The notes below the pieces were generated by a model. It did no database searches. It was not told the origin of the DNA and was given only the letters and a program-made list of their open reading frames with translations. Position numbers and translations under genes: made by a program. 64,000 nt of DNA, from contig NC_088304.1 of assembly GCF_032854445.1 (NCBI RefSeq), forward strand, positions 32,976,810 through 33,040,809, written 5' to 3'. The stretch is from Liolophura sinensis (taxonomy: Eukaryota; Mollusca; Polyplacophora; Chitonida; Chitonidae). Of this stretch, positions 60,546-64,000 are shown one piece after another (the stretch's first letter is position 1; each line of letters starts with the position of its first letter).

Positions 60546-60888
60546 ATGAGTGAGTGTTTGTGTGAGAGAGTGCTTGTGGTTTAACGTCGTACTTAACAAT
60601 TTTTCAGTCATATGACGACTGTAATGTGCCAGCTTGTCGCAGGACGGATTTCCACCGCTCTTTTATCTAGATATGCTTCACTGAGACGCCTTATTGAAGG
60701 CTAGTAAGCCGCCCCATCTATTCCTTATTGAAGGCAAGTAAGCTGCCCCGCCCGAACCATTATACTGATACGGATCAACTATCCCCCTTCATGCTGAACG
60801 CCACAGTATGAGTCCAGACAGGATCCTGAATCTACCGCTCCCGAAGCGGACGCTCTACCAACCGTGCTATCGGGACCGGTGAAAGAAT
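60546..60888 (-). mobile_element. SINE family 2, full length
   Basis: Inverse of the 30494 copy. The head at the right reads 'ctctaccaaccgtgctatcg' and the tail at the left contains 'caatttttcagtcatatgac'. Confidence 0.82.
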
Positions 60889-61689
60889 TGAACACAAGTT
60901 TTTGTTGTAATTTTGGTTCAACACAAGTGTGCATTTTATTATTTTGTAACACAAACATGTGAGTTCACATTTAATTAACACATGTTTATGTTGGGGTAAC
61001 ACGTTTCTTTATTTAATGTTGTATCAGATTTTAAATCCAGTGATTTTTAGCGTGTAGAAGTTGTCTAAACTGAGGATTGTGGCCCTTGTTAAATCATACG
61101 TTATGAGCATCAGACGATTTCAACCAAAGTCACAAGCTATTTCATCTCCTTCAAAAGCTATGTTAAATGTGAACTGCAATTGTTTTGATCAGTAACTGAA
61201 AGTTATCATATACGACAGAACATGGTAATTATATTGTGTTATATCATTCTATTATTTTGCATACTTGTATGCAATTTGAACTTTATGTTTGACCAGAAAT
61301 AGACCACATAAATATGGACGGGCTATAACATGCTCAAAACGCCAAGGCCTGTTCTCCTTGGATTTTAGAACTCCAAGTACGTCAAAATGGCCCAGTTATT
61401 CAAGTGTATTTAAGCCCGGTATTAACTTTAGTCCGTGAATGAAGTTTTCACACTACCAGATTAACTTCTGTATAATAACACACCGACCGTCAATAACGAC
61501 TTGTTATGCTAGACAACGGCCATTAGGTATCGCTCACCTTTTTTTTTCAGATTTCAATCCTTCACTTTCACAGCCATAGCGATACGTTTCAGTTTGATTA
61601 GTTTTTGCATTTTCACCCTAACGACCATTGGGAGGATGATACAGCACAGCTGGCTTGTATGTATATACGTACATATATGTATGCATGCT

Positions 61690-62028
61690 TGAGGTTTTAT
61701 ATCGAACAATTTTTCAGCCATATAACGACGGGGAGTCATTTGGAGTGTATACATATAGTGTGGCTTTTTGTGACACGGCGAGTCACTGAGGTATGATGCC
61801 AACGACACCAAACCACCCTGAACCTAGTCACATTATAATCCGCGCCAACCAATTCAGTTTCCTTGCTCCAACCTCTCAGTGCTGAAAGCCAAGAGGGGCA
61901 CAAACAAGTACCACTTTTAAAGTTTTTCGTATGAACCGACAAAGGTTTGATCCCAGGTCTGCCCACTGAGGCGTCTGGATCATTGTTCTAAACTAGCAAG
62001 CCAACCACTACGCTATGGAGATCCCCTA
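61690..62028 (-). mobile_element. SINE family 3, full length
   Basis: The right-hand head read on the minus strand has 'tagcgtagtggttggcttgc' (A-box-like) and 'gggatcaaacc' (B-box-like). The left end has 'caatttttcagccatataac'. Confidence 0.78.
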
Positions 62029-62549
62029 CCCGGGATTGATCCCAAAGACCAGTTGTTCACAGTTAGTATAAGTCTGGTATGAAGTCTTCAGACAGTTTTA
62101 AAGAAATGGGCCCCCATCTCCCAACAGTTTGCTGGTAAGATTGGCGTAAACTTACAATCCCCCATTGGGGTGACGCACAGGGACATTTTGTTTCTCCCCA
62201 AAGCTAGAGTTTTACAAAAGGACTGCTTTCATTCTACATACGTATACGAATGGCTGACCATCTGCCAACTGCGACATCCCACTATAGAAAAGTCTTTGGC
62301 ATTACACACAGGAGTTATCCTTACGCTCATTTCAGATATCATACCATTTACAAGACATTGCTCACCGTGCACTTATTTCACCAATCCACAAATTGTTCAG
62401 TGACAAATCAGTAAAAGCTGGAAGACGAATGCACTGATGATCTCTGAATTTGGGACTACATAGACACATCAGTACTTTGGCATAAAACTTTGTCCATCAT
62501 GCCCCAAACGGTCATAAAGGGCTACATGTACATGCAGTAAGATGATTTC

Positions 62550-62775
62550 TTTCATGTTTTACGTCGTACTTAAGAATATTTCACTTATACGACGGCGGCC
62601 AGCATTATGGTGGGAGGAAACTGGACAGACCCCGGGGGAAACACGACCACTCACAGGTTGCCGGCAGACCGTCCCATGTACAGCCGGAGAGGAAGACAGC
62701 GTGAGCTGAACTCACAGCGACCGCATTGGTGGGAGGATTCCCAGTCATTGCGCACAGCCACGAAGGCCCCGACAT
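62550..62775 (-). mobile_element. SINE family 1, near full length
   Basis: Body 'ttttacgtcgtacttaagaa' to 'aactcacagcgaccgcattg' and a shortened head 'gccacgaaggcccc'. Confidence 0.85.
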
Positions 62776-64000
62776 GAGTAACATTTACAGTAACATTTTT
62801 TAATTCCCGATGCATATGTACGATGTGCACGCACTATCTTATTCAATTTAGTTTGGCCTGTCCAAGTAAATGTATCGCCTGAAACAAAGGGGGGTCTACA
62901 AAAACTTTTTCACACCACATTTCAAACATTTTGTACTATTTTTATTATTCATGTGACTATTTACAATGAATATAATACACCTGGTAGCCTATATCCCCAA
63001 ATATTCACATCCCCTCTTTAAATAGTGCTCTGATCCCACTTGAATTACACTTGGATGAAACAAATATATACAGTAAGTACATAAATTAACATTGGCATGA
63101 TGTAGACGGGTGGATAACAACTTATTACACCTTTCATACTGACATTACGGAGGTTCACCTGAACATTTTTATTACCACCTTACTAACAGACAGACAGCGC
63201 TCTGCAAAAAAGAGCTGGACATGCTCTCTCCTTCTGCAGAATCACATTCAAATACTTTTAGGGAAGGTTGTTTTGCGTGTCAGCTAAGTGGTCACTTCAG
63301 AACTGGCTGTCTAAAAGATAACTGTACATTTTCAAAGTTTGAGGCTAATATGTTAGATTTCTATTGAATTTCCTCCTTCCATACCTGTGGTAATTTTCCA
63401 GCACACATGACCAGCATTTTATAACCATGGCATGAAGAAGGACATCCTGTCATTTTATCCAAGCCCAACAAACCAACCATGAAAATCTGACAGGTCTAAT
63501 AACATATGTACAAACCAAATCACAACAAAGGAAAAGTGAGGAAATCGTGTGAGTAGCATATACATGTGTAATGTGATGAAGTTTTAATTTTGTCGTGTCT
63601 TTTTAGGGGTATTTGAGTGCAGTAGAGAGAGGGTAGTAGCCATACGCTAAGTATTTGCAAGTGATGTATTCTGAAACAATTGAATTTTGCAGTAAACTTT
63701 TTGACGGTTGTATTGCTCTACAATCATGATTATGACAACAGAGGCTTTAAACGAAAAATCAAAATTTTATCACCATGTTTGAGCTGAAATTTTCCAGCAC
63801 ATTTGCAAACTTTGATATTAAGCAAATTTTCATGTACAGTGTGATAAAAAATGATGGTAATGATTAACAAAAAACCCATGGTAATTAAATTGTGTTATTA
63901 TGGTAATTAAATTGAGTCATTATTCAAATTGTCACCAGATTTTTACATGTTTTCATTGAAACACTTCGGTGTACCCACTGAAGAAAACAAGGTACAGTTT

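Larger units (their letters stand above)
59520..64000. other. Upstream of the guanylyl cyclase
   Basis: Contains SINE copies of all three families. The last 1.1 kb (62880-64000) is AT-rich, nearly repeat-free and starts near a minus-strand AATAAA (62940-62945). It could be the 3' UTR of a minus-strand gene beyond the window, but no coding part is visible. Confidence 0.35.

Overview
The window is intron- and repeat-rich animal DNA, with no prokaryotic or viral gene organisation. Coding sequence is confined to short exons bounded by GT/AG splice sites, and all recognisable exons lie on the minus strand. Three tRNA-derived SINE families are scattered throughout. One of them, about 270 bp with a tail reading 'caccaatcaaataaataaa', occurs about 20 times and has a sequence style I associate with molluscs. 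This, together with the two-domain chitin-binding secreted proteins, suggests a marine lophotrochozoan, most likely a mollusc. The species was not determined.

Left part (about 6.3-35.9 kb): three minus-strand paralogous genes, or gene pieces, encode secreted proteins with two peritrophin-A (CBM14, type-2 chitin-binding) domains. CBP-C (6326-7409) has its first two exons and lacks a visible last exon. CBP-B (13149-15598) has its last two exons and no recognised first-domain exon. CBP-A (32325-35843) has all CBM14 exons and a probable signal-peptide exon. Intron positions and phases agree in all three: phase 2 just after the fifth cysteine of domain 1, and phase 1 just after the fourth cysteine of domain 2. 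The introns and intergenic DNA are packed with tandem repeats: a 43-bp satellite with a 387-bp higher-order period, a 145-bp dimeric satellite, and 39-, 42-, 48- and 68-bp minisatellites. The 42-bp array in CBP-A intron 2 is built from the end of the adjacent exon and its splice donor.

Middle (36.3-39.8 kb): a 1672-bp unit is tandemly duplicated. Each copy holds a long array of a 20-bp minisatellite that is open in all plus-strand frames and produces spurious long ORFs.

Right part (43.7-59.5 kb, minus strand): one complete 21-exon gene for a receptor (membrane) guanylyl cyclase. I assembled all exons by hand. Every junction keeps phase and the coding length is 3177 nt (1058 aa), the usual size of natriuretic-peptide-receptor-like cyclases. 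Domain order is signal peptide, ANF-type ligand-binding domain, one transmembrane helix, kinase-homology domain with degenerate catalytic motifs, signalling helix and guanylyl cyclase domain. A decayed duplicate of one kinase-homology exon lies in a downstream intron. The last 4.4 kb (59.6-64 kb) contains repeats and no recognised exon.
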